Source: Calliopum simillimum (lineage: Eukaryota > Arthropoda > Insecta > Diptera > Lauxaniidae). Taken from it: DNA of 64,000 bases. Location of the stretch: the NCBI GenBank assembly GCA_951812925.1, contig OX638372.1, positions 52,078,028 through 52,142,027 of the forward strand, read 5' to 3'. The notes beneath the pieces are model-generated. The model did no database searches. It was not told the origin of the DNA and saw only the letters and a program-made list of their open reading frames with translations. Positions 1 to 11,260 of this stretch are shown one piece after another. How positions within the stretch are numbered: the stretch's first letter is position 1; each line of letters starts with the position of its first letter. The translations under genes were made by a program, and so were the position numbers.

Positions 1-1072
1 CGAGATGGAAGTTCGAAAGTCAATAATAAAAATTTTTCAAGATCACCCGCGGTGGATTTCCAATAGAATTGATCGGAATCGCAAAGTTAATGTGAAATTG
101 ATATCAAGAGATCTAAAAAAAATTAAGGAAAACTTGGATGTTTTTCAAAAGCCAGGTTCCGGAAGAAAAAAAGGTGTCCGTGACCAGAACAAAAAGAAGA
201 AAATCGTCACGATTTTAAAGAAGAACCCCAACATTTCATGCTGAAAACTCCCAGTGTGCCAAACGGTTCAAATCTTCGCTTTTTTATCCGTTACGGATCC
301 GCTACTGATCCGTAACGGGTAAAAAAGCGAAGATATGAACCGTCTGGCACACTTGGCTGGCACAGAATGTGGTGAATTTTGAGTTTTTAGCTCTCAAGGT
401 CAAAAAGGAGGCTGGTTTGAAGACGTTTACGGTACAAAAAGTTTCTGACATAAATGTTGTGAAGAACACTGAGGCAAAACAGCGCACCATAAAATTAAAA
501 ATTAATTTTTTTTTCAAAAATTCGAATGCCGCATCATGGACGACGAATCGCTTCCAGGATGAAAAGAGTTAGTCAAAAAAGGAGTCAAAATTTCTTCGTA
601 AGTTCTTGGTTTGGCAAGCAATCTGCAGTTGTGACAAAAGAAGCAACTCTTTTGTAACCACTGGAACAACAAATTCCGAATTCTATATTCAGAAATGCTT
701 GGAAAAAAGACTAAAGCCTTTCTTACGAGAGAATGAGGTTTCCACTTTCTTTTGCCCAGACTAGCATCTTGTCATTATAGTAAAATGGTCTTAGAGTGGT
801 ATTCAAAAAATAATGTGATTTTATTGCCTCGTGAAGCAAATCCGCCTAACTGTCCAGAACTCAGGCCAATTGAAAGATACTGGGCTTTGGTCAAAAGGGA
901 GATAAAGGCAACAAAAAAAGTAGTCAAGGATGCTAAAGATTTTCAAGGAAAGTGATGTTCAACAGCTAGAAAGGTATCAAATAAATCGATAAAATCCTTA
1001 ATGGAAGAGGTGCCAGAAAAGTTACAAAATTTAAAAAAAAAAATAAAAAATATTAAAATTATAAGTACGTAA
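1..1072 (+). pseudogene. Tc1/mariner transposase remnant, DD37E type
   Basis: This is a decayed transposase gene of the IS630-Tc1-mariner superfamily. The N-terminal helix-turn-helix part reads from an ATG at 5 and includes the linker PGSGRKKGVRDQNKKKK. After an inserted palindrome (250-356) the frame resumes with AQNVVNFEFLALKVKKEAGL and reaches IMDDE near 525-545, which holds the first catalytic Asp. A later frame gives LVWQAICSCDKRSNSFVTTG (about 604-664), then FFCPD with the second Asp, a frameshift, and ANPPNCPELRPIERYW with the catalytic Glu. I count 37 residues between the second Asp and the Glu, hence DD37E. A last frame ends at TAA 1070-1072. Stops (TGA at 241-243, another after the first catalytic motif) and at least two frameshifts make it non-functional. 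The 5' end of the element lies at or beyond the window edge; no terminal repeats were identified. Confidence 0.85.
250..356. mobile_element. 107-bp palindromic MITE, CCCAGTGTGCC ends
   Basis: A near-perfect hairpin: the two arms of about 48 bp meet around 300-306 and contain GATCCGTAACGGGT and its complement. The ends read CCCAGTGTGCC and GGCACACTTGG. It sits inside the DD37E transposase remnant. CT precedes it (248-249) and CT follows it (357-358). Removing the hairpin and one CT restores the transposase frame (AAA CTG GCA CAG), so the boundaries and a 2-bp target duplication are supported by the host sequence. It shares its ends and the GGATCCGT motifs with the larger element at 17255-18358. 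Confidence 0.8.
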
Positions 1073-1652
1073 TAATGGCGGTTCAAAATTTAGTTTCATT
1101 TTTAAAACAAGACTACTTGTTATTGAGATTATTTGAATTTTGTCTCGGACAATTTTATCGATCGCAGTCCTTAGGACCTTTCTAATACTAAAATAACCAA
1201 AAAAGTCAACTTTAAAAGTCCAGAACTTTGAGAAATCCTTTTAAACCCTATAAACCAAATACATTTGTAGAAAGCTCATACAATTAGTTAAAAGTTTTTC
1301 ATAAAAAAGTTTTCTCTAAAACATTAGGGTGGCTCAAGAAATTTTTTTTTTTCTAAAAAACAAGCCAGAAAATCAGTTTTCAGGGGTACAATTTACACCT
1401 CCCTCAGGTGCAATTTTTTGTTGGTCTAGTCCTCCTCTATCACCTCCCTTTAATACTTTTTCTAAAAAGTCATATTTTTGCTTCGAAAAAATGAGCCAAA
1501 GTCACTTAAGGGTTGTACATGAGAATTGATTATCTTTTTCATGGTGTATTTCTCTGAATTATTTATATTACAGACATTTTTATTGCATTTTTTACTAAAA
1601 TATAGTATTTTCTTATTAATTTAAAGAAAAAAGTAATTTGGAGCGCTAAGTT
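1073..1652. other. AT-rich stretch without recognised gene
   Basis: Lies between the DD37E remnant and a foldback arm. A short ORF at 1329-1529 has no recognisable domain and includes homopolymer-derived residues. The first part may be the 3' flank of the transposon. Nothing else seen. Confidence 0.4.
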
Positions 1653-2115
1653 TTGGGTAAAAAACGCGATTTTGGACGATGTGTGAAGTTTAGAGTTTCC
1701 GTTTTTCCGCTCAGCATTTCCTCACGGAATTTGCTTGATTTTTCTCAGAATTTTAGGACTTGTTGTGTGGCCATAATGAGCGATTTAGATTTTTTAACCC
1801 ATTCTGTCGCCATGTCCCCTTACGATTTTTCTGAATTTTACTTGAGAATATTTGGAAAGGTGCCCCGTAACATAACTACTACTTCTGAAATGTGTGCTCT
1901 CCCGTATACTGTTGGAAATCTCGATTTTCCCGAAACTTTCAGGTAAAACGACCTCTTGACTCCCCCTCATATCGAAATTTTCTTGTACACTTATCGAGAA
2001 TTTCATTTTACACGTCTAGGAATATATTCCACCACATTTGGTTATAGAATTTTAAGAAAAAATTTTTTTATTAAAACCTGGGTCATATAAGGGAAAATTA
2101 TTTTCGAATATGCCC
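1653..2115 (+). repeat. Solo arm of a foldback element family
   Basis: This stretch matches, with scattered differences, the right arm of the foldback element at 13186-14175 (its 13720-14172 part). Shared landmarks are TTTTTAACCCATTCTGTCGC, AAGGTGCCCCGTAACATA, GTGCTCTCCCGTATA and ACCACATTTGGTTAT. No inverted partner lies next to it, so it is a single arm, either a deletion product or a half element. The ORFs on both strands here are by-products of the repeat. Confidence 0.75.
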
Positions 2116-3995
2116 TTATGTGTTGCATACCTATGGAAATAATGTATTGTAGAGATAAAAGGGATACAAAATTTTAGATCAATTTCTATTGGACGTAGGC
2201 GGATACTCAAAGTTGATTCAAAACTAAAGACTATGTTGTTACAAAAATTTTCACATTTTGTGTGTACTCGTAGTATAAATAATATTTGGTTCTAAAAATC
2301 AATTTTCTTACATTTTTCAATCACGCGGTCGGAAAAACGCTCATTTACTCAAAAGGCAGGTATCTTACGAAAAAAAATGTATATGTCATAAAGTATATTT
2401 TTTCAGAATTTTTAGAGACCTTTTGTAACTTTTCAAAAATTGGGCAAAAAAAAAAAAATCTATAAATTTCACTGAAACCTTCACTGAAACCATAATAACT
2501 TTTAAAAATATGATCCGATTTTAGTAAACTTGAGCTTAAAAGATTTGCACTAATAAATTGAAATAAAAAAAATGTATTTGTATACACTATTGGGCCAAAA
2601 AACGTGTTTTACTTGCCTTTAATATGAAAAGTTGTACGCAACTACTATAAAAATTAACTTTGCGCAGCTATAACATGCCCAATTTCAATCAGATCTTAAT
2701 TATAGTTGCATTTGTTGGAACTGTTATATTTTTTAAAAAAGCTGTGTATAAACAAATTCGATCGAAATTGGGTTTCTCGAATTATATTCTTAAAAATGGA
2801 ACTATATATAACCTCAAAAATCGAAATTTTAAATTATCTCTGGGAAAAGAAATAAATTCGATTTTCAAACTCAGCGACCTCAAATTGGCTTAAAACATAT
2901 GGTTTGCAAAATATTACATACACAATTTAATTATTTGTAATGTAGTGTTTTCAGCTAAGATTTTTTGCCTGTTAGTATGCCACTAATATCGTTAAGCTGT
3001 CTGAGGTCAAAACTAATTAATAATAATAAAAAAAGTGGTAACAAAGTTAAAGATTTTTACAAGCGACAGACCACACAAAAACTTTTCAGCTAATTCTATA
3101 CTTTAAGTTATAACTTTAGAGTACTTTTAAGGAAAATCTTTAAGGGCGTATGCACATTTTTTTAGGCCTCACTGTGTTCACGTGTTGACAGCCGCTTTCC
3201 AAAACACAAGCAACAAGTTTATTGTTTTGTTTCACCTCGTGCAGAAAACAAAAAACAACAAAAACAACAAAACAACACATAAATACAACAAGATACTCAT
3301 ATGTAGATACGTATGACTAGAGATACAAAGTGAACTCTTGCAGACGAAAAATAAAAAATACAATATTTAATAGATAGATGATTGCCAGCAACAGCAACAT
3401 AGTTTATGTTGCTGTTGGGTTTTTTTTTTTTTTTTTTTTGTTCGTTTTCGCTGTTTTTATGTAAATACACGCAACCATCCTTAAGTACAACAACAACAAT
3501 AAAAACAAAGCAATTCACTTTTAAATCAACTTAAAAAGAACATAAAACTTCCAGCTCCCACTACCCCACCCAGTAGATACTTTAACCCCTCGCTCGAACG
3601 TTTATCCCAAGATGAGAATTAATTGCGTGCTTTGCAAATAACTTGGCGCAAAACTTTTGACTGATGGCAATGCTGTTGCTCCTTTCGCTGACGCCAACAA
3701 CAGCAGCCTCAGCAACAACATTTCGATGCTGCCATCAACAGCAACACCGTTAGTTAGTGATGCTAATAGGAAACTCATTTTCATTTAAGTTACCTTAAGA
3801 TTGTTGTTGTTGTAGTTGTTATTTTCTTAACTTAAACAAACAAACCGTTTTACAAACGCTTAGTACTTATATATATACAACATGTGCAAATGATTTTCAC
3901 TTTTTTTTTCTGGCTGACATAAACGATTTTAAAATTGCCATTACTCGGTAGGAAATGTCATTAAAAGTGTGCCTGCAGTTAAAGTGCATAAGTAG
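2116..3995. other. Intronic AT-rich DNA with low-complexity tracts
   Basis: No gene recognised. Contains an A/T-rich block with a short ORF encoding one hydrophobic segment (2660-2893), a CAA-rich tract at about 3245-3280, a T20 run at 3420-3439 and a CAG/GCTG-rich patch at 3665-3760. This composition is common in fly introns. Confidence 0.4.
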
Positions 3996-4718
3996 TAGAT
4001 AATATCGTTCCCCATACAAAAAAAAAATATAGTTCGCCATAAGCCCCCCATTTTGAAAGCTTATCGGTTTCGATTTTTAAGGAAAAAACATTTTTTTTTT
4101 TCGACCTCTAAATAAATGAGTTTTTCATATAGCTCCGCCATTTGACGTCCGATCATCAAATATAGTATATCGTTATAAATGTCTCAATGTGGGCTATATA
4201 TATGTGTGGGAATTTAAAACCTCAATACAAAATATGAAAAACAGTATGTTTCAAAAACGAAAATCGCCCCCTAAAACTGCGCCAGATTCTTTTTTTATTA
4301 ATTTGCATTCTATTTAAAACGTGAAATGTTAAAAAAAAATATTGCATATTGTTAGGGGGCGATTTTCGTTTTTGAAACATCCTGTTGGTCATAGAGGATT
4401 TAGATTCGCTATAACTTCTTCAATTTCAACAATTTGAATTAACTTTGAAGAAATGAATTTTATGATTTTTTATGGGCTTCAATTCTATGAAGCGCCCTTG
4501 TCACCTTAGGGTGGGTAGGAACTGAGATAATGAGTACAACTATTCGAAAAAACCTTTGAGATAAATTACTTCCATGAACGAAATATACGAAAAAATCATT
4601 TAGGCGCTTATTTAGAGGTCGAAAAATTAACTTTTTTTTTTTTTCCTTAAAAATCAAAACCGATAAACTTTCAAAGTGGGGGGTCTACGGCGAACTTTTT
4701 TTTCTGATACTATCTAGT
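3996..4718. mobile_element. Foldback element with about 110-bp inverted arms
   Basis: The left arm (about 4000-4115) and right arm (about 4610-4717) are inverted copies. Both contain TAGTTCGCC or its mirror, a CCCCCCA block, TTATCGGTTT, GATTTTTAAGGAAAAAA and TCGACCTCTAAATAA. Between the arms is an unrelated AT-rich core holding another, smaller inverted-repeat element (4242-4384). There is no coding capacity, so it is a non-autonomous element. Superfamily not determined. Confidence 0.7.
4242..4384. mobile_element. 143-bp MITE with 33-bp TIRs, nested
   Basis: A perfect 29-bp inverted repeat occupies 4246-4274 and 4352-4380. It contains CAAAAACGAAAATCGCCCCC and its complement. With three more bases at each end the termini read CAGTATG and CATCCTG. 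It lies inside the core of the foldback at 3996-4718. The perfect arms suggest it is younger than its host, whose arms have diverged. No clear target duplication is seen. Confidence 0.75.
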
Positions 4719-5379
4719 GCACAATTCATCCGATGACCTAAATTCCTATTGGGTATTAACGTATATTTTTAGGAGCAATAATAGTTTCGAAACGTGTAGG
4801 AGCGTGAGAATTCATCAAAAATTGATATTTTGCAGCTGCCATATGATAATGCAGGTACATGGCAATAAATTGAGAAATTTCGCCATTACTCAGTTAAGAG
4901 ATGCATCTGCTATTGAGCAAAAAAAAAAGTGCATTCGTAAGATTTTCCAATTTTTTTTTTTTTTTTTTCTTCTTCACTTTATTGCAACCGTTGATGGATT
5001 TCTTTGCATTATGTGTTGTTATTGTTGCTATCGCTGTGTTACAGTGATTTACCATCTTCTTTGGCCTAATTGGACATTTATTAATTAACACGTCGGTATC
5101 ATAAAGAAAACTGCGCAAAGAAACTCTTTTTTTAAGTGCGAGCTATAAAACTTTTACTGAGGTGTTATAAACTTTTGAACAGCACTAAGAAATACACTTA
5201 AAATGTTTTGCGAATATCTGCGTTTTTGCAAATTTCTTTTCACGCAAGAGTAATATACATTCAATGGAAAATTTACTTTTATAGAAATAAACATTTCTAG
5301 GATGAGTTTAATTTTTTGGGGAATTTAATTAAATTCAAAAAGCAATAAATCATTTTCTTTACAAAATGTTTGATTTAAG
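4719..5379. other. Intronic DNA with T-run
   Basis: No gene recognised. Has a T18 run at 4951-4968 followed by a TGTTGTTATTGTTGCTAT stretch. Short ORFs over it come from these tracts. Confidence 0.4.
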
Positions 5380-5890
5380 AGTATCAATGTCAAAATTGAT
5401 TTTTCCAAAAATATACCTTGGAAGTATTTAATTATTATACTTTCACATGCTACTCGTTTCTAGGTTAAGAGCTGTAATGAAAATTTTAAATGTTTATTTT
5501 TAAAGCAGAAATCTTCATTTATGGGTGTTTACAACAAGGAAATTTTACATATTTTAATTTACGAAATTCCAAGAATGACAACTTCTGTATATTTTACAAA
5601 TGTATGCTGTTTATTGAAAACAAAAAAAAGTTTTAAAGAATTTCCCTTTTTGGGAAATTTTGTTGTGCACCTATTTTTGCCTTAAATTGATGCATATGGC
5701 TATGCTTAATAGATAAAATGGATGTTACCAAAATTTCCCTCTTGTAGAAAAAAATTTCCTTTATTATAAATTTTTTTAATATCATTCTTGGTAATGGTAT
5801 GTCTTTAAATATAATCAAAAATTGACTTTCATAGCAATAAATACTAATTTTTTGGTTTTTTATTGAATTCAATAAAAGCGCAATCATAAA
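5380..5890. repeat. Dispersed repeat, copy 1
   Basis: Matches 6680-7430 in the same orientation once the two insertions there are removed. Shared landmarks are AAAATTGATTTTTCCAAAAA, TACTCGTTTCTAG, TTTTTAAAGCAGAAATCTTC, GAATTTCCCTTTTTGGG and TGCACCTATTTTTG. A third, weaker partial copy follows at about 7495-7690. No coding capacity. Local duplication or two independent insertions are both possible. Confidence 0.65.
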
Positions 5891-5926
5891 TGAAATTGAT
5901 AAATGATAAATTTATTTCTTTCTTAA

Positions 5927-6659
5927 CACGTTGAGTGTCCCCATACGGCGGTACACACTTAAGCTTCCCCAGTGTGCCGTGTGTACCGCCGGCGGTGCAC
6001 AGTCACATGTGAACTCAATGCAATATATATTCTGAAGCACTGCAGTAATGCAAAAAATTTTTGTGTTTTATCACAGAAGAAAAGGTATTTTTGGTTAGAG
6101 TTTTGAAATTTTTTCGACACCTTTTATTTTAGAAGAATTACAAAAGTTACAAAAAAGAGGAACAAAAAAAATTTTTATTGGAACAAAAACTAACAAAAGT
6201 AAAAATTACATTTAATCAAAGGTTATAAATAATAAAAACTAATGACTAATGTGTTATGTTGAAACATTCCAGGCAAAAAGGTGTATTATAATCCATAAAA
6301 ATTATAATAATTATTTTTACACCTATTTCAAAATGTTGCGAACTTTTTGGTTGTTTTTATTGCTTCTTCACCTCAAGATGTATATATTATTTGGCACTGT
6401 GGTTTAATATTTTCAGCGAACCTGTGGTGAACAAGGTAATTAGATAATTTGGTTTCACCCATGTGCCACGTGTACCGCCGACTTTCACGCCATTTTATAG
6501 GACAAATAACACTCATAAGCACAAATTTCTTTCCACAAACTCATTATATACCCCTATAGATCAATATTCAACAGTTACAAGTTATTACAAGTCGACATTT
6601 TTTCATACATATTGAATTTGTATGGTGGCACAGCGCTACAAGTAAAGGCACTCAACGTG
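5927..6659. mobile_element. piggyBac-type MITE with TTAA target duplication
   Basis: The element starts CACGTTGAGTG and ends CACTCAACGTG, and is flanked by TTAA on both sides (5923-5926 and 6660-6663), the hallmark of piggyBac-superfamily insertion. Subterminal sites related to GTGTACCGCCG occur near 5945-5995 (both orientations) and near 6466-6484. They may be transposase-binding repeats, which is inference. At 733 bp with no transposase frame it is non-autonomous. It lies at the edge of copy 2 of the dispersed repeat at 5380-5890. Confidence 0.8.
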
Positions 6660-6663
6660 TTAA

Positions 6664-7690
6664 AAAATATTTTATGAATCAGAGCAAAAATTGATTTTTC
6701 CAAAAATAATTGAAACATATACATGTATATTAGGATGGGCCGATTTGAAAACTGATCTCCGATTTTTTGAAATAAATATAATCAATTTCACGTTATCAAG
6801 TAAACTTTTCGGAAAAACAGAACCCATTTTTATTGATTACTGACAGAATACCGGCCAAAACATATTATGATATTACTTTTGTCTCTATAGGAATTTTGAA
6901 AATTAAGCATAAAAATAAATATTGAACGCAAGGTAAAATTTTCAATCGTAAATGCGCCGAACTTAAGTTGAACGTAGAGTTATGGTTCCTTGGGCAAATA
7001 TTCATAGAATTGAATGAACTTTCACATAGGGGGGTAGCCGAGGTCGATAAAATTTCCACCATACAATTTGGCCCACCCTAATGTATATGTATGTGTACAT
7101 TCAAATCTTACTCGTTTCTAGATTAAAAACTGTAATGTAAATTTTAAACGATTATTTTTAAAGCAGAAATCTTCATTGTGAGTGTTTACAAGGAAATTTT
7201 ACAAGTTTTAATTTACAAAATTCCAAGAACGAAAATTGATTGCACATATTTATTTGTACAAATATTTACTGTTTATTGGAAAAAAAAAATTAATTTTGAG
7301 GAATTTCCCTTTTTGGGGAATTTAGCTATGCACCTATTTTTGGCTTTAATTAATGTTTAAACATATGCGAAAGAGATAGAATGAGTGTAACTAAAATTTT
7401 CCTTTGTTGAAAAAAATTCCCTTCATTCATAGAAAATAACATTTATTTTTTTTTTGGGATTTTCTTTCCAATAAAATTGCAATTTGAAAAAACAAAAATC
7501 CAATTTTGAGTGTACTCTCAAAATAAGAAATTTTACAAATTTTATTTTTATTGAAAAAAAAATCAATTTTGAAGAATTTTCCTGTTTGGGAAATTTTATT
7601 GGACACCTATTTTTGTCAAATTAAAAAATGGGAGCAACCTTAATATGCCTTTGTTACAAAATAATTCCCTTTGAGGGAAATTTTTTTAAC
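6664..7690. repeat. Dispersed repeat, copy 2 (interrupted) and partial copy 3
   Basis: Same-orientation copy of 5380-5890. Homology starts near AAATTGATTTTTCCAAAAAT at about 6690, is split by the MITE at 6733-7078, and resumes with TTACTCGTTTCTAG near 7109. A further diverged copy covers roughly 7495-7690 and shares TTTCCT, GGGAAATTTT and CACCTATTTTTG. Confidence 0.6.
6733..7078. mobile_element. TA-flanked MITE, GGRTGGGCC ends
   Basis: Inverted ends GGATGGGCCGATTTG and its partner ending GGCCCACCC, with TA on each side (6731-6732 and 7079-7080). The TA target duplication fits a Tc1/mariner-mobilised MITE, but no transposase fragment is present. It is inserted in a dispersed repeat whose uninterrupted copy lies at 5380-5890. 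Confidence 0.7.
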
Positions 7691-8140
7691 TGCAGTCTTT
7701 TGGTTATGTACTTACCTCCAGATATGTTCTTAACTCCAGATAGGAGGCTGAAAAAGTGGGTATGTTGACTTAAATTCGACTGAAAGTAACTCGGATGTGC
7801 TTGCATCGTGAAGTAAGACAGCTTTTATGGCATCATTTCCACGGTCAATAAAAATATGCGGGCTTCTACTTTTAATACTTCAGTGCATCAAAAAAGGTTC
7901 GATTGCACGGTAGGCAGGAAGCAAAATCTAATCCGACCAAAATGTACTAGAAATCTACTAATGCAGATTGTTTTCTTATAATGTGAACATAAAAATTTTA
8001 CTTTTTATTCAAAAATGATTAAAAATTAATATTTCAAAAAAAGGTCATTGGGTTGTTTTAAAATCCAGTTTACCAGCCATGTTCTGAAATTTTAGGTGTT
8101 TCAATTTCCAATAACATGAAATTTTGAATGCGATCTCGGT
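7691..8140. other. AT-rich stretch, nothing recognised
   Basis: No gene, clear repeat boundary or RNA gene seen here. It contains a short duplicated phrase around ACTCCAGATA at about 7720-7742. Confidence 0.35.
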
Positions 8141-8400
8141 AACTTTTTTTTGTTGGTCTGCGGTAACTGTATCCAAATCTGGCAACTATTATTCTCTATC
8201 AGATCAGGTATCCGAGTTATCCTTTGTTATCAAATTGGAACCGATAGCCAAATAGAAATCCGATTCCATCTTACTTTTCGAAATAGGGAACACATTAAGT
8301 TTGATTTAATCTCGATTCCGAAAAAAATTGGATTCCAGAACGTAGCTTTATTTAACGTTTTTAGAACAATTCAAAACTTCAAAGCATCAAAATAAGAAGA
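8141..8400. repeat. Fragment related to the foldback at 47805-48220
   Basis: A segment at about 8160-8235 with GGTAACTGTATCCAAATCTG, CTATCAGATCAGGTAT and GAGTTATCCTT resembles the reverse complement of the right arm at about 48120-48210. The rest of the stretch is unassigned. A single short ORF (8150-8395) has no recognised domain. Confidence 0.45.
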
Positions 8401-8404
8401 TTGG

Positions 8405-8538
8405 AATAAAATAGGGTAAAAAAATTTTGCCTTGTAGAATTTCTTTATTTTCAAAGGCTTTCTGAATTGAGTCGCGCTCTTCCTGAACTATTTTCTTGTC
8501 CCCTTAGGGGGGTGCGCCCCACCGGTTGAGAACCTCTG
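8405..8538 (-). mobile_element. hAT-type element end (solo)
   Basis: Read on the minus strand from 8538, the sequence begins CAGAGGTTCTCAACCGGTGG, closely resembling the CAGNGGTTCTCAACC ends of Charlie-type hAT elements. Inward it shares AGAAAGCC and TGAAAATAAA with the second solo end at 29916. No transposase frame or opposite end was found, so this is a fragment. Confidence 0.6.
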
Positions 8539-10246
8539 GCTTAACCTATAAGTCGTACGAAAACATTAAAAATAATAAATAAAATATCGCAAAAAGTGAA
8601 ATCATTTTAAGTTGCATATATTTCCAAAAAAAAAAGAAGAACATAAATATACAGACCTACATATTTTCGTACAATCTTTTAAACATAAATCTAAAAATTC
8701 TACATTTCATTATAAACAGCAGAATAAAACCTCACACAATGCACAATTTAATATTGATGTTTTTTTTTAAGTAGGTAACACCTTTAACAATCTTGACCAC
8801 ACATTCACAATTACTTATCTTTGAATAATTTCACCTTTCCAAAACAGACTAAATAATTTATGACTGCAACTAACTTGTAAATTCATGTTCCACTTTAGTC
8901 ACTAAATGATTCACGATTCATAAATTTCCTGTGTGCAGACAAATTACGGCATCCGAAAGAGTTATTCAATAAACCCAAAAATAAGAGTTCACACATGATG
9001 CATAATTCAATTTCCAAAAACAGTCCCTTATCGTTTGCTAATCAAAATGAAGCTGCATATATATTTCCCAGAAGTTGCAAATGCCATAAATTAATCATTA
9101 ATTATAGGTTACAGGGATAAGAAGGGGTGGAATGAAATAAACTTAAGTTCAGGTTTAGCCGGCGCTTAACTTAAACGAAAGCTTCAAATGTTAACGTCGA
9201 CAAAATGCAACAATTAAACTGCGTTTTATTTTAAGAAATATTTATATAGTCATTAAAACTGGTTCTTTTTATTGATTAAAATTTTTTTTTTTTTACATTC
9301 AAAATTATTAATGCGAAATAAACATTTATTAGTTTAAGCTTATAATTCGATCCTTTAAGCGGATTATTAAATGATATTAAAAAAAAATTTCTACATGGCT
9401 CCGAGTAATAATATTTTGTTTATAAGACAATTTAACCCGTTAAACAGCAGCTTCCATTTAATTACCTAAGGAATAGCTATTTTAACTTGAAATTAAATAT
9501 ATGGGGCATTCCATTGTGACTCATTGGACATTTTTCTATAAATTATGACAAAACTTTGGTCATAACTAAGTTATTTTATTTATGTGAAAAAAGTCTCGAA
9601 TAATAACTAAAGAACCCTTCTTTAGCAAAGTATATGGAAATTTTAAAAAGTTAGTGTTTTCTGTCTTAAATTGTTGTTTGAATAAGTGTTACTCATAGGA
9701 CATAAAACGGAACGTTATTTTTCATTTATTAACTTAAGGAAGAATTTTAGCCAGCCTACTGCTATTTTATGATTTTTTTTATATATTGTAATTGAAGAAA
9801 ACAGGTAAGTGAACCGAATTACGGCATATTAAGGTACTGTTTACTTCTATAACGATTCCAAGTCTTACAACTCAATTTTTGAGATCGGATATATAATTTT
9901 TCATAAGGATTGATTTACCCGGAGTCGATTAGTGCTAAATTTGAGCTACATAACCCTTATATGTATGATAATAATTATTTATACTTTTAGTAATACTTCA
10001 TTTGTTCCTAATTCCAGACTAAAACTTTGCGTTGAACCTAACTCCATTAGAGTGTGCACCTAACTCCGTGCTAACTAAAAATTTGTTTGTATGGAACATT
10101 AGTAAGTACATGTTACAAACAAAGGAGGCAACTGAACAAAAAGAGTCACGGAATTAGGTTCACTTCCACAAAATAATGCACTTTATTCCGGCATTTAGAA
10201 TTCTTAACATCTATGAAATTTTTTAGAGATTTGTTCACATAGTACA
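8539..10246. other. AT-rich intronic DNA, nothing recognised
   Basis: No coding exon, RNA gene or clearly bounded repeat was recognised. It includes several short A/T runs, an ATTAATCATTAATTATAGG patch, and the phrase CCTAACTCC repeated around 10037-10070. Confidence 0.35.
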
Positions 10247-10248
10247 TA

Positions 10249-10751
10249 TAGTGACTCACGAAATTGATCACGCTTTGGCTATGAATGCAAACAACTAACA
10301 AAAAGTCTGAAATGGGCTTGTATTTTTATTTTGGTAAAACTGAATTAAGTAAAGGAAAATGAAAAAGGGATAAATTCCATGAAAACTCTTTCTTAAATAA
10401 AAAATAATAAAACAAAATCAAAAATACTCAGCGTGATCAATTTTGTGACTTCGCAATATGAACCTTGGAAACTAATGCTAATATTTTGTACAGCCTCCTA
10501 GTGCATCAATAACTGCTTTTATTCTTCTGGTAATACAATCTAGAAGAGTTTCACAAATTTCTCTAGTAATAGCATCCCAAGCATTTTGAGCCCTAGGCCA
10601 AAATCCATTTAGAACACCAGTTTCACCTTCCATCGATTTTCTCAATATGCCCCATAGATGCTCGATAGGATTGAGGTCTGGAGATTACGAGGGCCATTTT
10701 ATTCTTGTGATTCCATTATCTGAAAGCCATTTTAAATCTCATTTGAGAGGA
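10249..10751 (-). pseudogene. Tc1-like (DD34E) transposase, 3' fragment
   Basis: On the minus strand, 10751-10478 reads W-L-S-D-N-G-I, then a stop inside what should be WPAYSPDLNPIEHLW, then GILRKSMEGETG and a C-terminal helix ending GGCTKY before a stop at 10478-10480. The PDLNPIEHLW block with its catalytic Glu is diagnostic of Tc1-like transposases. Only about 90 C-terminal residues remain. Downstream, an inverted pair (10251-10274 and about 10430-10455, both around GATCAATTT with GTGAC) looks like the subterminal/terminal repeats of the element's 3' end, with TA at 10249-10250. The 5' half is missing. Confidence 0.8.
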
Positions 10752-10959
10752 CGGGTATTAATACAAAATGGGTCCAAAACCCCTGAGAAGAGTCGTAGGC
10801 CTGATAATTTTCAAAATTTTTCTTCAGCATTTCCCTATCGATTCGTTGCATAAATTTTTTTTTATAAAAATGCACCTAAAAACTTATGAAATAGATCGAA
10901 GACCACCCTTATGATTTCCAAAACTTATGTTCGACCTATTCTCATCTTAGTCACATTTG

Positions 10960-11260
10960 TCCTAAGCGTTTTAAAAGGTAGATTCTTGTTTTCAGTCTGT
11001 CTGTCGAATCTTTTGAAACAAAATTCATTGCCTAAATTTAAGACAGAATGCTTAGACTTCAATTTTTTGAAATAACCAAAAATTTTCATACAAAACAAAA
11101 ATACTTATCTTTTAAAAGTTCGTTTATTGGTATTTGGTTAAAAGAAGCAATGCTATCTTAAAAAGAGCTGTAGATAGAACATTATTCGGAAAAAAATTTT
11201 GACATTATTTTCAAAATTGAAATTGGCACTACGATATGTATGATGAGATGATACCTTATT
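10960..11260. repeat. Dispersed repeat, uninterrupted copy
   Basis: Matches 37830-38034 plus 39323-39360, the sequences that flank the mariner at 38035. Shared phrases include CAAAAATTTTCATACAAA, TTCGTTTATT, ATTTGGTTAAAAGAAGCAAT, ATCTTAAAAAGAGC and GAAAAAAATT. It serves as an empty-site relative for that insertion. Confidence 0.65.

Noticed and set aside
2660..2893. Small ORF with one hydrophobic segment
   Set aside because: No recognisable domain, AT-rich codons and no splice or promoter context. One such ORF is expected by chance in this much DNA.
3602..3784. Leu/Ala-rich ORF on the minus strand
   Set aside because: It covers a CAG/CAA-rich simple tract and has no domain or exon context.
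10647..10853. Plus-strand ORF over the Tc1 fragment
   Set aside because: It is antisense to the PDLNPIEHLW block of the transposase read on the minus strand.
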